Assembly (NCBI RefSeq): GCF_027920745.1 | Contig: NZ_JAQIBB010000114.1 | Location: 1 to 8,365 of the forward strand | Direction of reading: 5' to 3' | DNA: 8,365 nucleotides | DNA from: Gallibacterium faecale | Lineage (GTDB): Bacteria > Pseudomonadota > Gammaproteobacteria > Enterobacterales > Pasteurellaceae | Shown here: positions 1 to 5,819 of the stretch, one piece after another | Position numbering within the stretch: position 1 is the stretch's first letter | Layout: every line of letters starts with the position of its first letter | The notes under the pieces: model-generated | The model's database searches: none | The model's input: only the letters and a program-made list of their open reading frames with translations | Told to the model about the DNA's origin: nothing | Translations under genes and position numbers: made by a program

Positions 1-39
1 ATTTTATGCCTTTATCTCATTTTATTTACAAGGATAGGA

Positions 40-432
40 TTATTTCTGATCCTCTAAGATATCAACACGCCCACCACTATGTTTCCAACGATTTTTTCGG
101 CTTTCTGTCCAACCGTCCATACTTTTTTGGATAGCTTGCTGTTCTTGTGGCGAAAGTGCTTTCATTTCTTCTTGGGCTGGTGTAGTTAATTTTGCATTAC
201 TAATTGCTTGGTGAATATTACTATAAGCTTTTTGTTGCATTTCGAGTGCTTTTGCCCCTTCACCTTTACCATTGTAGGCATCTTGAATTGATTGATTAAT
301 TTGGTCGATTGTTAAGCCATTTTTGTGAGGAGTAGGTGTAGTTAAAGTAGTTTCTTGTGCAGCATAAACTACAGTATGAGTAACAAGAATCGCAAATCCC
401 ATAGAAACAACGAGCTGTTTAGTATTTTTCAT
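40..432 (-). CDS. small exported (periplasmic) protein of unknown function
   Basis: 130 residues. I do not recognise the family. Seen: a classical Sec signal peptide, with basic start MKNTK, hydrophobic core at about residues 7-23 and a VYA/AQ-type signal peptidase I site near residue 24. The mature part of about 105 residues is hydrophilic, rich in Gln, Lys and Ala, has no cysteine, and looks mostly helical (about 41-105). The end is basic then acidic (KNRWKHSGGR, then DILEDQK). There is no lipobox, so it is probably soluble in the periplasm or secreted. The start is supported by AAGGAGA seven bases upstream of ATG on the minus strand. It lies downstream of tex in the same direction, but a terminator separates the two, so it is probably its own transcript. 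That it is a real gene is quite sure; its function is open. Confidence 0.8.
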   Translation of the reverse strand: MKNTKQLVVSMGFAILVTHTVVYAAQETTLTTPTPHKNGLTIDQINQSIQDAYNGKGEGAKALEMQQKAYSNIHQAISNAKLTTPAQEEMKALSPQEQQAIQKSMDGWTESRKNRWKHSGGRVDILEDQK

Positions 433-471
433 CTTTATTCTCCTTAAGAGTTAGCACAAAAAGGCGATTGA

Positions 472-499
472 TATATATCCTTAAATAGCTGAGGATCAA
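472..499 (-). promoter_or_regulatory. candidate promoter of the small exported protein
   Basis: On the minus strand TTGATC (499-494) is followed after 16 bases by TATATA (477-472), about 40 bases before the start codon. An alternative pair is TTGAAC (533-528) with TAAACT (510-505) at 17-base spacing. Each hexamer matches the sigma-70 consensus at only about four of six positions, so neither is certain. A promoter is needed in this gap because tex ends in a terminator just upstream. Confidence 0.3.
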
Positions 500-557
500 T
501 AGTGAGTTTAAATGGAAAGGATAAATTGTTCAATAAATATTCGATAACAAAAATACA

Positions 558-596
558 ACAAAAAATCCTCACTTTATACTTAGATAAAATGAGGAT
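558..596 (-). terminator. intrinsic terminator of tex
   Basis: Arms 565-577 and 584-596 pair over 13 positions with a single C/A mismatch (ATCCTCA with TGAGGAT, then TTTAT with ATAAA) around a six-base loop. Read on the minus strand, the stem is followed directly by a T-rich run (TTTTTTGTTG), and it lies 28 bases after the tex stop codon. On the plus strand no T-run follows, so it acts for the minus strand only. Confidence 0.8.
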
Positions 597-623
597 AATT
601 CATAAGATTAGTCTAGAGTCAGC

Positions 624-2912
624 CTAACGTTTCCAATTTTTTAGTGCATCAGCAAAAGCATTGCCCATAGAGGATGACTGAAAATTGGATCTTTTTGCTG
701 GTCTATTTTTAGGTTCAGTCGTTGTAGAATGCGGTTTACCGCTTTGTTCATTTAAACGCATAGTTAAGGCAATACGTTTACGATCTACGTCAACTTCTAA
801 AACTTTTACTTTAACAATATCGCCAGTTTTTACCACATCGTGCGGATCTTCAACAAATTTTTCGCTCAATGATGAAATATGTACTAAGCCATCTTGATGC
901 ACACCAATATCGACGAAAGCACCGAAGTTGGTAACATTAGTCACAGTTCCTTCTAAGATCATACCCGGTTTCAGATCGCTAATTTGTTCTACACCCTCTA
1001 AGAAAGTTGCTGTTTTAAATTCACCACGTGGGTCACGTCCTGGTTTTTCTAGCTCTTTCAGAATGTCAGTCACGGTAGGTAAACCAAAACGTTCATCAGT
1101 AAATTGAGTCGCATTTAATTGACGGATTGCAGAAGTATTGCCCATTAATTCAGCAAGGGATTGATGGGTTGCTTGTAAAATTTTCTCTACCACAGGATAA
1201 GCTTCAGGGTGCACACTAGATGCATCAAGAGGATTATTACCATCAATAATTCGCATAAATCCAGCACATTGTTCAAAGGCTTTTGGTCCTAAACGTGGTA
1301 CTTTCTTCAACTGTTCACGGTCGGCAAAACGCCCATTTTCATCACGATAAGCGACAATATTTTGTGCTAATGTTTTGCTCATTCCTGCTACTCGCGCTAG
1401 TAATGGCGCAGACGCAGTATTGAGATCCACGCCTACCGCATTTACACAATCCTCTACCACGGCATCTAACTTACGAGCTAATTGTGCTTGATTGACATCG
1501 TGTTGATATTGCCCTACACCAATTGCTTTTGGCTCAATTTTTACGAGTTCAGCAAGCGGGTCTTGCAAACGACGTGCAATTGAAACTGCACCACGCAAAG
1601 ATACATCTAGTTGTGGGAATTCTTGTGCAGCGAATTCAGAGGCAGAATAGACAGACGCGCCTGCTTCACTAACAACCACTTTTTGTGCAGACCAATCAGG
1701 CTTCGCTTTGAGTAAAGTCGCAACAAAACGTTCAGTTTCACGAGAAGCCGTACCATTACCAATGGCGATCAGATCAACATGATATTTTTTCCCTAATTGA
1801 TAAAGTGTTGCGGCAGCTTGTGCTTCTTGTCCGGTATGCGGATAGATAGTAGCGGTATCCAGCAATTTTCCTGTGTTATCAACGATTGCCACTTTTACAC
1901 CAGTTCGTAAACCAGGATCTAATCCCATTGTATTTTTAGCCCCCGCTGGAGCAGCCATTAATAGTGCAAACAGATTTTTGGCAAAGACGTTAATTGCCTC
2001 TTCTTCAGCACGTTCACGCAATGCTGCCATTAACTCTGTTTCTAAATGTAAGGCAACTTTAATTTTCCACGTCCAGGAGATCACTTGTTGTCGCCAACTA
2101 TCGGCAGGTTGCCCTGTGAATTGAATATTAAGGTGCTGACGGATAATCTCTTCACAATAGCTAGCACTATTTTCTTCTTGTTCAGGATCAGCATTAAGCG
2201 ATAATGTAAGAATGCCTTCATTCCTACCTCGTAACATCGCTAACGCACGGTGTGATGGCACATTTTTCAGTAATTCGTGATGATCAAAATAGTCGCGGAA
2301 TTTTTCGCCTTCATCCTCTTTGCCTGCAATCACTTTGGCAGTAATTTCAGCATTATTAGTGAGATAAGAACGTACTTTTGCCAATAGTTGTGCATCTTCA
2401 GCAAAACGTTCCATTAAGATATATCTTGCACCATCTAAAGCAGCTTTACTGTCAGTAATACCTTTGTCTGCGTTGATGTAATCTTGTGCTGTGGTTTCTG
2501 GGTGGTGATGTGGTTCATGCCAAAGGAGATCTGCAAGCGGTTCTAGCCCTGCTTCAATCGCAGTTTGTCCACGAGTACGACGTTTCGGTTTATAAGGCAG
2601 ATAGAGATCTTCTAATTCGGTTTTACTTTGCGTATTTTCAATTGCTTGACGTAATTCATCAGTCAATTTGCCTTGTTCTTCAATTGATTTCAAAATGGTC
2701 TGACGGCGATCATCTAATTCACGTAAATAGAGTAAACGTGTTTCAAAATGACGTAGTTGTGTATCATCTAAACCGCCGGTAACCTCTTTACGATAACGAG
2801 CAATAAATGGAATGGTATTTCCTTCATCTAATAAGGTAATTGCGGCAAGAATTTGTTTACTTTGAACATTCAGTTCATCGGCAATAATTTGGCTAATAGT
2901 TTGGTTTAACAT
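624..2912 (-). CDS. tex: Tex, RNA-binding transcription accessory protein
   Basis: 762 residues from the ATG, close to the roughly 770-residue enterobacterial Tex/YhgF. Seen in order: the Tex N-terminal helical region (LLDEGNTIPFIARYRKE at about 27-43, LYLPYKPKRRTRGQ at about 103-116); a YqgF/RNase H-like fold at about 325-455 starting at MGLDPGLRTG and including AIGNGTASRETERF; helix-hairpin-helix repeats at about 490-555 (GVDLNTAS, VPRLGPKAFEQCAGF); and an S1 RNA-binding domain at about 648-720 (TNVTNFGAFVDIGVHQDGLV). The tail is short and basic. Known of the family: cytoplasmic nucleic-acid binding protein affecting transcription and ribosome/RNA-linked processes, not essential in most species; the exact reaction is unsettled. 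A GTG one codon earlier (2915) is possible, but the ATG fits the family alignment. The gene is complete and ordinary. It is bounded by terminators at both ends and marks the conserved chromosomal flank of the accessory island. Confidence 0.97.
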   Translation of the reverse strand: MLNQTISQIIADELNVQSKQILAAITLLDEGNTIPFIARYRKEVTGGLDDTQLRHFETRLLYLRELDDRRQTILKSIEEQGKLTDELRQAIENTQSKTELEDLYLPYKPKRRTRGQTAIEAGLEPLADLLWHEPHHHPETTAQDYINADKGITDSKAALDGARYILMERFAEDAQLLAKVRSYLTNNAEITAKVIAGKEDEGEKFRDYFDHHELLKNVPSHRALAMLRGRNEGILTLSLNADPEQEENSASYCEEIIRQHLNIQFTGQPADSWRQQVISWTWKIKVALHLETELMAALRERAEEEAINVFAKNLFALLMAAPAGAKNTMGLDPGLRTGVKVAIVDNTGKLLDTATIYPHTGQEAQAAATLYQLGKKYHVDLIAIGNGTASRETERFVATLLKAKPDWSAQKVVVSEAGASVYSASEFAAQEFPQLDVSLRGAVSIARRLQDPLAELVKIEPKAIGVGQYQHDVNQAQLARKLDAVVEDCVNAVGVDLNTASAPLLARVAGMSKTLAQNIVAYRDENGRFADREQLKKVPRLGPKAFEQCAGFMRIIDGNNPLDASSVHPEAYPVVEKILQATHQSLAELMGNTSAIRQLNATQFTDERFGLPTVTDILKELEKPGRDPRGEFKTATFLEGVEQISDLKPGMILEGTVTNVTNFGAFVDIGVHQDGLVHISSLSEKFVEDPHDVVKTGDIVKVKVLEVDVDRKRIALTMRLNEQSGKPHSTTTEPKNRPAKRSNFQSSSMGNAFADALKNWKR

Positions 2913-2929
2913 CACTTTTTCATTCTATC

Positions 2930-2961
2930 TTAAAAAATCACCGCCCAATTATAGGCGGTGA
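2930..2961 (-). terminator. intrinsic terminator of the HTH regulator gene
   Basis: A perfect 8-bp stem, TCACCGCC (2938-2945) with GGCGGTGA (2954-2961), encloses an 8-base loop. On the minus strand a run of six T follows (2937-2932), and the stem lies about 32 bases after the regulator's stop. On the plus strand only A-rich sequence follows, so it is directional. It should stop read-through from the regulator gene into tex. Confidence 0.85.
2948..2953 (-). promoter_or_regulatory. candidate -10 box (TATAAT) of tex inside the terminator loop
   Basis: On the minus strand the loop of the GC-rich hairpin contains TATAAT exactly. It would place the transcript start near 2941 and give a leader of about 30 bases before the tex ATG. 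The region 17 bases upstream (TTCCAT) is a poor -35, so the call depends on the -10 alone. The only other space for a tex promoter is the short stretch up to 2992 or the body of the regulator gene. Confidence 0.4.
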
Positions 2962-2992
2962 TAATAAAAAATGGAAAGGGAAACAGTAGTGT

Positions 2993-3442
2993 TTATTTTT
3001 TACAGTGTTGTTTATACAACGCCATAATGACTTCTCGTACTACATTGCGCTGTGTTTCAGGCAATGCAAGGAAATGATTAAATAATACTTTATCTTGGCT
3101 TTGAGCAAGATTTTCCCATTGATATTCATCTAGCACTTTGATTTTTCTTAGCTCACCTGCCTCTAAACTTTCTAATTTTTCTTTAGATATTAGGTCTGTC
3201 AGGTTTAACCGCAACCAAGCAGCCAAGGTCCGTAATTTATCTATGCGAGGAATACTCTCACCTCGCAGCCATTTTGCTGCGGTATGTGGAGTAATAGGTG
3301 TGCCATGGTAACGTAAATTGAATTCTCGTTCGAGAACATTTCCTCTAGCTTGATAGCCTTTGGCAATAAGTCCTTTTTTTAGAGCATCCGCAAAACGCTG
3401 TTTATCATGTTGGTAATGAAATATTTTCTCGTCTTTTTTCAT
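2993..3442 (-). CDS. XRE-type helix-turn-helix regulator, probable controller of the adjacent operon
   Basis: 149 residues from the ATG at 3442. Upstream in-frame ATGs at 3460 and 3487 would add 6 or 15 residues (MLVTIFYTVMIAFAT) that look like translated promoter sequence, so they are not preferred; none of the starts has a clear Shine-Dalgarno. An XRE/Cro-CI-like DNA-binding domain covers about residues 13-86, with recognition region TPHTAAKWLRGESIPRIDKL and a following helix LAAWLRLNLTDLI. The C-terminal part (about 100-149) is helical and may be for dimerisation; no peptidase or ligand domain is visible. The gene diverges from the methyltransferase/helicase operon across a 126-bp region containing an inverted repeat, the usual layout of a controller or repressor of an R-M or phage-type locus. 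Regulation of itself and the operon is inferred from this position. It ends in its own terminator. Confidence 0.85.
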   Translation of the reverse strand: MKKDEKIFHYQHDKQRFADALKKGLIAKGYQARGNVLEREFNLRYHGTPITPHTAAKWLRGESIPRIDKLRTLAAWLRLNLTDLISKEKLESLEAGELRKIKVLDEYQWENLAQSQDKVLFNHFLALPETQRNVVREVIMALYKQHCKK

Positions 3443-3476
3443 AGTTGCGAAAGCTATCATTACCGTATAAAAAATT

Positions 3477-3521
3477 GTAACTAGCATTGATAAAAATTAC
3501 ATATTGATCAAAAATAGTTAC
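3477..3521. promoter_or_regulatory. candidate operator: inverted repeat between divergent genes
   Basis: Left arm GTAACTAGCATTGAT (3477-3491) and the reverse complement of the right arm, 3507-3521, agree at 12 of 15 positions (GTAACTAnnnTTGAT). The centre is near 3499. A perfect 8-bp palindrome TTGATCAA (3504-3511) overlaps the inner part of the right arm, and ATTGAT recurs directly at 3486 and 3503, 17 bases apart. The spacing suits a dimeric or tetrameric XRE regulator bound to several half-sites. The right arm covers the expected -35 area of the plus-strand operon, so bound protein would block that promoter. Confidence 0.6.
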
Positions 3522-3543
3522 GTTAATGATTTTGTTATATGAT
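3515..3543 (+). promoter_or_regulatory. candidate promoter of the three-gene operon
   Basis: TATGAT (3538-3543, five of six matches to TATAAT) is the best -10. TAGTTA (3515-3520) lies 17 bases upstream but matches the -35 consensus poorly, as would be expected for a regulated promoter. An overlapping extended -10 reading is TGTTATATG at 3533-3541. Transcription would start near 3550, leaving only about 20 bases before the ATG at 3569, with no Shine-Dalgarno in them. Confidence 0.4.
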
Positions 3544-3568
3544 GATAAGTAAATAGATTTTTGTTTTA

Positions 3569-4327
3569 ATGGGAAAACAAATAGTTTCAAAGCAACGTGT
3601 TGCGGATTATGGAGAGGTTTATACTCAAGAACGAGAAGTCAACGCAATGTTGGACTTAGTTAAGTCGCAAACCGAATCTTTAGATAAAACCTTTCTAGAG
3701 CCTGCTTGTGGAACGGGAAACTTTTTGCTGGAAATCCTACGCAGAAAATTAGTGGTTGCTGCAAAAAATTACCAATCACCAAAGAAAGCAAAAGGGAAAA
3801 AAGTCCCTACCCAATATTCTTATGAGCGAGATCTTGTATTAGCGGTGAGTAGTTTATATGGCATTGAATTATTAGCCGATAATGTGCGTCGTTGTCATCA
3901 GCGTTTATTAGATTATGCTGTACAAGAATATCAACGCCTATTTCCTGACTCAATAAAAACCGAATGTATTAAAACAATTGAGTGTTTGTTAACACTCAAT
4001 ATTGTGCATGGCAATGCCTTAACAATGGAAGTTGCTGCTGAACGTTTGAAATCACCGATTATCGGTTCTGCAGAAGAACAAGCGTATGCTAAAAAAGCCA
4101 TTATGTTTTCCCATTGGGGTTTTATTGAATACAAGGTGAAACGTCATCAATTTCTATATTGGGGATTAGTTGATGGGCAATATTCCGCTACTGCAAGGAA
4201 CATGCCTAATAATAAAGTATCTGATCCATACCGTTCTGTGGATCAAGAAAGTTTTTGTCATTTTTTACTAATTGGTGAAACTTATGAGGAAGAGTTCCGT
4301 AATGTCCAAGCAAATTTACAACCCTGA
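3569..4327 (+). CDS. adenine-methyltransferase-like subunit with SAM motifs but no NPPY
   Basis: 252 residues. Seen: an N-terminal motif X-like stretch (YGEVYTQEREVNAMLDLV, 14-31); a strong SAM-binding motif I (FLEPACGTGNFL, 42-53); a motif II-like acidic strand end (YGIELLADN, 97-105); and a motif III-like VHGNAL (146-151). The order X-I-II-III is that of N6-adenine DNA methyltransferases of the Type I/IIG/Eco57I kind. Motif IV ((N/D)PPY/F) is absent: the matching area reads AIMFSHWGFIEY (177-188). The chain ends where a target-recognition domain would begin, so alone it should bind SAM but is not expected to methylate. The stop overlaps the next gene by 26 bases. The ATG has no Shine-Dalgarno; a stop codon at 3554-3556 rules out an upstream start, and later Mets would cut motif X. 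Inference: a partner or activator of the next subunit, or one part of a split enzyme. A decayed gene is less likely because the frame is intact and the overlap tight. Confidence 0.85.
   Translation: MGKQIVSKQRVADYGEVYTQEREVNAMLDLVKSQTESLDKTFLEPACGTGNFLLEILRRKLVVAAKNYQSPKKAKGKKVPTQYSYERDLVLAVSSLYGIELLADNVRRCHQRLLDYAVQEYQRLFPDSIKTECIKTIECLLTLNIVHGNALTMEVAAERLKSPIIGSAEEQAYAKKAIMFSHWGFIEYKVKRHQFLYWGLVDGQYSATARNMPNNKVSDPYRSVDQESFCHFLLIGETYEEEFRNVQANLQP
3977..4000. repeat. perfect hairpin inside the first methyltransferase gene
   Basis: ATTGAGTGTT (3977-3986) and AACACTCAAT (3991-4000) pair perfectly over 10 bp around a 4-base TGTT loop; ACA (3974-3976) and TGT (4003-4005) extend the stem past a 2-base bulge. 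No T-run follows on either strand, so it is not an obvious terminator. It lies in the coding sequence for residues about 137-144. Confidence 0.6.
4286..4294 (+). promoter_or_regulatory. ribosome binding site fixing the start of the second subunit
   Basis: GAGGAAGAG lies inside the end of the first subunit's gene and ends 7 bases before the ATG at 4302. It supports 4302 over the in-frame TTG at 4272, and suggests translational coupling between the two methyltransferase genes. Confidence 0.6.
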
Positions 4328-5819
4328 TGTACTCTCTTGTATTGCTAATTTATCTAGTGATGAAGTGTTTACTTCACCACAATTAGCTAACCAATTATTA
4401 GATTTATTGCCACCAGAATTATTTAGTGATCCAACAACAACATTTCTTGATCCTTGTAGCAAATCTGGTGTTTTTTTGCGTGAAATCACTAAACGGTTAA
4501 TTAAAGGGTTAGAAAGCCATTTTCCAGATTTACAAGAGCGATTAAATCATATTTTTACCAAACAAATTTTTGGTATTGGTATTACCGAATTAACTGCCCA
4601 ATTAAGTCGGCGTAGCCTTTATTGTTCACGACATGCTAATGGTGAATATTCGGTGTGTACGGCGTTTGCAGAGGCAGATGGCAATATTTTTTATACCTCG
4701 CTACTACATCAATGGCAGAGCGGGCGTTGTGTTGAATGTGGTGCAAGCCAAGAGGTTTTTGAGCGTGGGGAAGCATTAGAAAGCCATGCTTATCATTTTA
4801 TTCATTCTTACAGTCCTTTTTTTGAACAATATAAAGATATGAAATTTGATGTCATTATTGGGAATCCACCTTATCAATTAAGTGATGGCGGAGCACAAGC
4901 AAGTGCAAGACCGATTTATCAAAAGTTTGTAGAACAAGCAAAAAAATTACAACCTGAATATTTAGTGATGATTATTCCTGCTCGTTGGTATGCAGGTGGT
5001 AAAGGCTTAGATGAATTTAGAATGACAATGTTACAAGACCAACAAATTCGGGAATTACATGATTTTCCAAATTCTCAAGACTGTTTTGCAGGAGTAGTTA
5101 TTGAAGGAGGGATTTGTTATTTCCTTTGGCAAAAAGGAACAACAGGAATGACAACTGTATTTTCATATGAAAATGGTCGGGTTATTTCCCAAGCAACCAG
5201 ATATTTACAAGAAAAAAATCTTGAAATTTTTATTCGCGATAATCAAGCGATAAATATTCTTCATAAAATTCTAGGATTTAACGAAAATAATTTTAGTCAG
5301 TTAATTAGTTCAAGAAAGCCGTTTGGCTTTGCAACTACTTTTAAAGGTTATGCACGAACCAAAGATAACACAGTCAAATTTTATGCGAATAAAGAAGTAA
5401 ATTATATATGTCGAGATGATGTAAGAATGAATCAAGATTGGATTAATCTACATAAGGTATTTATTTCATATGCTTATGGGATGGGCAATGAGGCACCATA
5501 TCAAGTTATAAATAAACCATTCTTAGGTGAACCAAATAGCTGTTGTTCGGAAACTTATCTTGTAATTGGACCATTTGAAAAAAAAGAAATTGCTGAGAAT
5601 GTTATTTCATATATATGTACTAAATTTTTTCGTTTTATGGTTTTTCTGAAAAAAAATACTCAACATGCAACAAAAAATACATACCAATTTGTTCCAATGC
5701 AAGATTTTTCCCAACGTTGGGATGATCAAAAACTCTATACAAAATATAGCTTAACGGAAGAAGAAATTGCCTTTATTGAGTCGATGGTACGCCCAATGGA
5801 GATCATTGATGTCGAATAA
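4302..5819 (+). CDS. Eco57I-like N6-adenine DNA methyltransferase with probable specificity domain
   Basis: 505 residues. It transfers the SAM methyl group to adenine N6 in DNA (family knowledge). Seen: motif X (DEVFTSPQLANQLLDLLP, 20-37); motif I position LDPCSKSGVFLREI (49-62), where the usual DPxCGSG glycine is replaced by Lys; motif II area FGIGITELTAQL (90-101); a Cys/His cluster with C143, C146, H162, H165 and H168, probably a zinc site; and catalytic motif IV FDVIIGNPPYQL (182-193), followed by a motif V/VI-like LVMIIPARWYAGG (221-233). Residues about 285-470 are variable in character and are the likely target-recognition region. The C-terminus (LYTKYSLTEEEIAFIESMVRPM) is a helical tail I associate with this enzyme family. 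The start at 4302 has GAGGAAGAG upstream. The gene overlaps both neighbours. It is the likely catalytic modification subunit; whether it needs the first protein for SAM binding is open. It could also be a Type IIG or ISP fragment, but no nuclease motif is seen in it. Confidence 0.9.
   Translation: MSKQIYNPDVLSCIANLSSDEVFTSPQLANQLLDLLPPELFSDPTTTFLDPCSKSGVFLREITKRLIKGLESHFPDLQERLNHIFTKQIFGIGITELTAQLSRRSLYCSRHANGEYSVCTAFAEADGNIFYTSLLHQWQSGRCVECGASQEVFERGEALESHAYHFIHSYSPFFEQYKDMKFDVIIGNPPYQLSDGGAQASARPIYQKFVEQAKKLQPEYLVMIIPARWYAGGKGLDEFRMTMLQDQQIRELHDFPNSQDCFAGVVIEGGICYFLWQKGTTGMTTVFSYENGRVISQATRYLQEKNLEIFIRDNQAINILHKILGFNENNFSQLISSRKPFGFATTFKGYARTKDNTVKFYANKEVNYICRDDVRMNQDWINLHKVFISYAYGMGNEAPYQVINKPFLGEPNSCCSETYLVIGPFEKKEIAENVISYICTKFFRFMVFLKKNTQHATKNTYQFVPMQDFSQRWDDQKLYTKYSLTEEEIAFIESMVRPMEIIDVE
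5798..5801 (+). promoter_or_regulatory. ribosome binding site fixing the start of the nuclease-helicase gene
   Basis: GGAG sits seven bases before the ATG at 5809, inside the end of the methyltransferase gene. It supports this start over the in-frame TTG at 5767, which would put 14 residues unlike the domain before the GIY-YIG strand. Confidence 0.6.

Noticed and set aside
685..897. Plus-strand reading frame of 70 codons opposite the end of tex
   Set aside because: Lies wholly opposite conserved tex coding sequence (S1 region), with no ribosome site and a low-complexity product.
1873..2124. Plus-strand reading frame of 83 codons
   Set aside because: Antisense shadow of the tex RNase H-like region; the composition mirrors tex codons.
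2486..2782. Plus-strand reading frame of 98 codons
   Set aside because: Antisense to the conserved N-terminal part of tex; no ribosome site and no recognisable motif.
3405..3590. Minus-strand frame of 61 codons across the divergent intergenic region
   Set aside because: Overlaps the regulator start in another frame and the operator/promoter region; no ribosome site or domain.
3931..4134. Minus-strand frame of 67 codons
   Set aside because: Antisense to the first methyltransferase gene, no support.
4272..4301. Longer start (TTG) for the second methyltransferase
   Set aside because: No ribosome site before it, and the ATG at 4302 has GAGGAAGAG at good distance and starts just before motif X.
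3569..4327. First methyltransferase gene as a fragment of a frameshifted single gene joined to the second
   Set aside because: The second protein has its own motif X, its own motif I position and its own ribosome site, so these are two chains and not one broken gene.
5767..5808. Longer start (TTG) for the nuclease-helicase
   Set aside because: The extra 14 residues come from the methyltransferase tail region; the ATG at 5809 has GGAG seven bases upstream.
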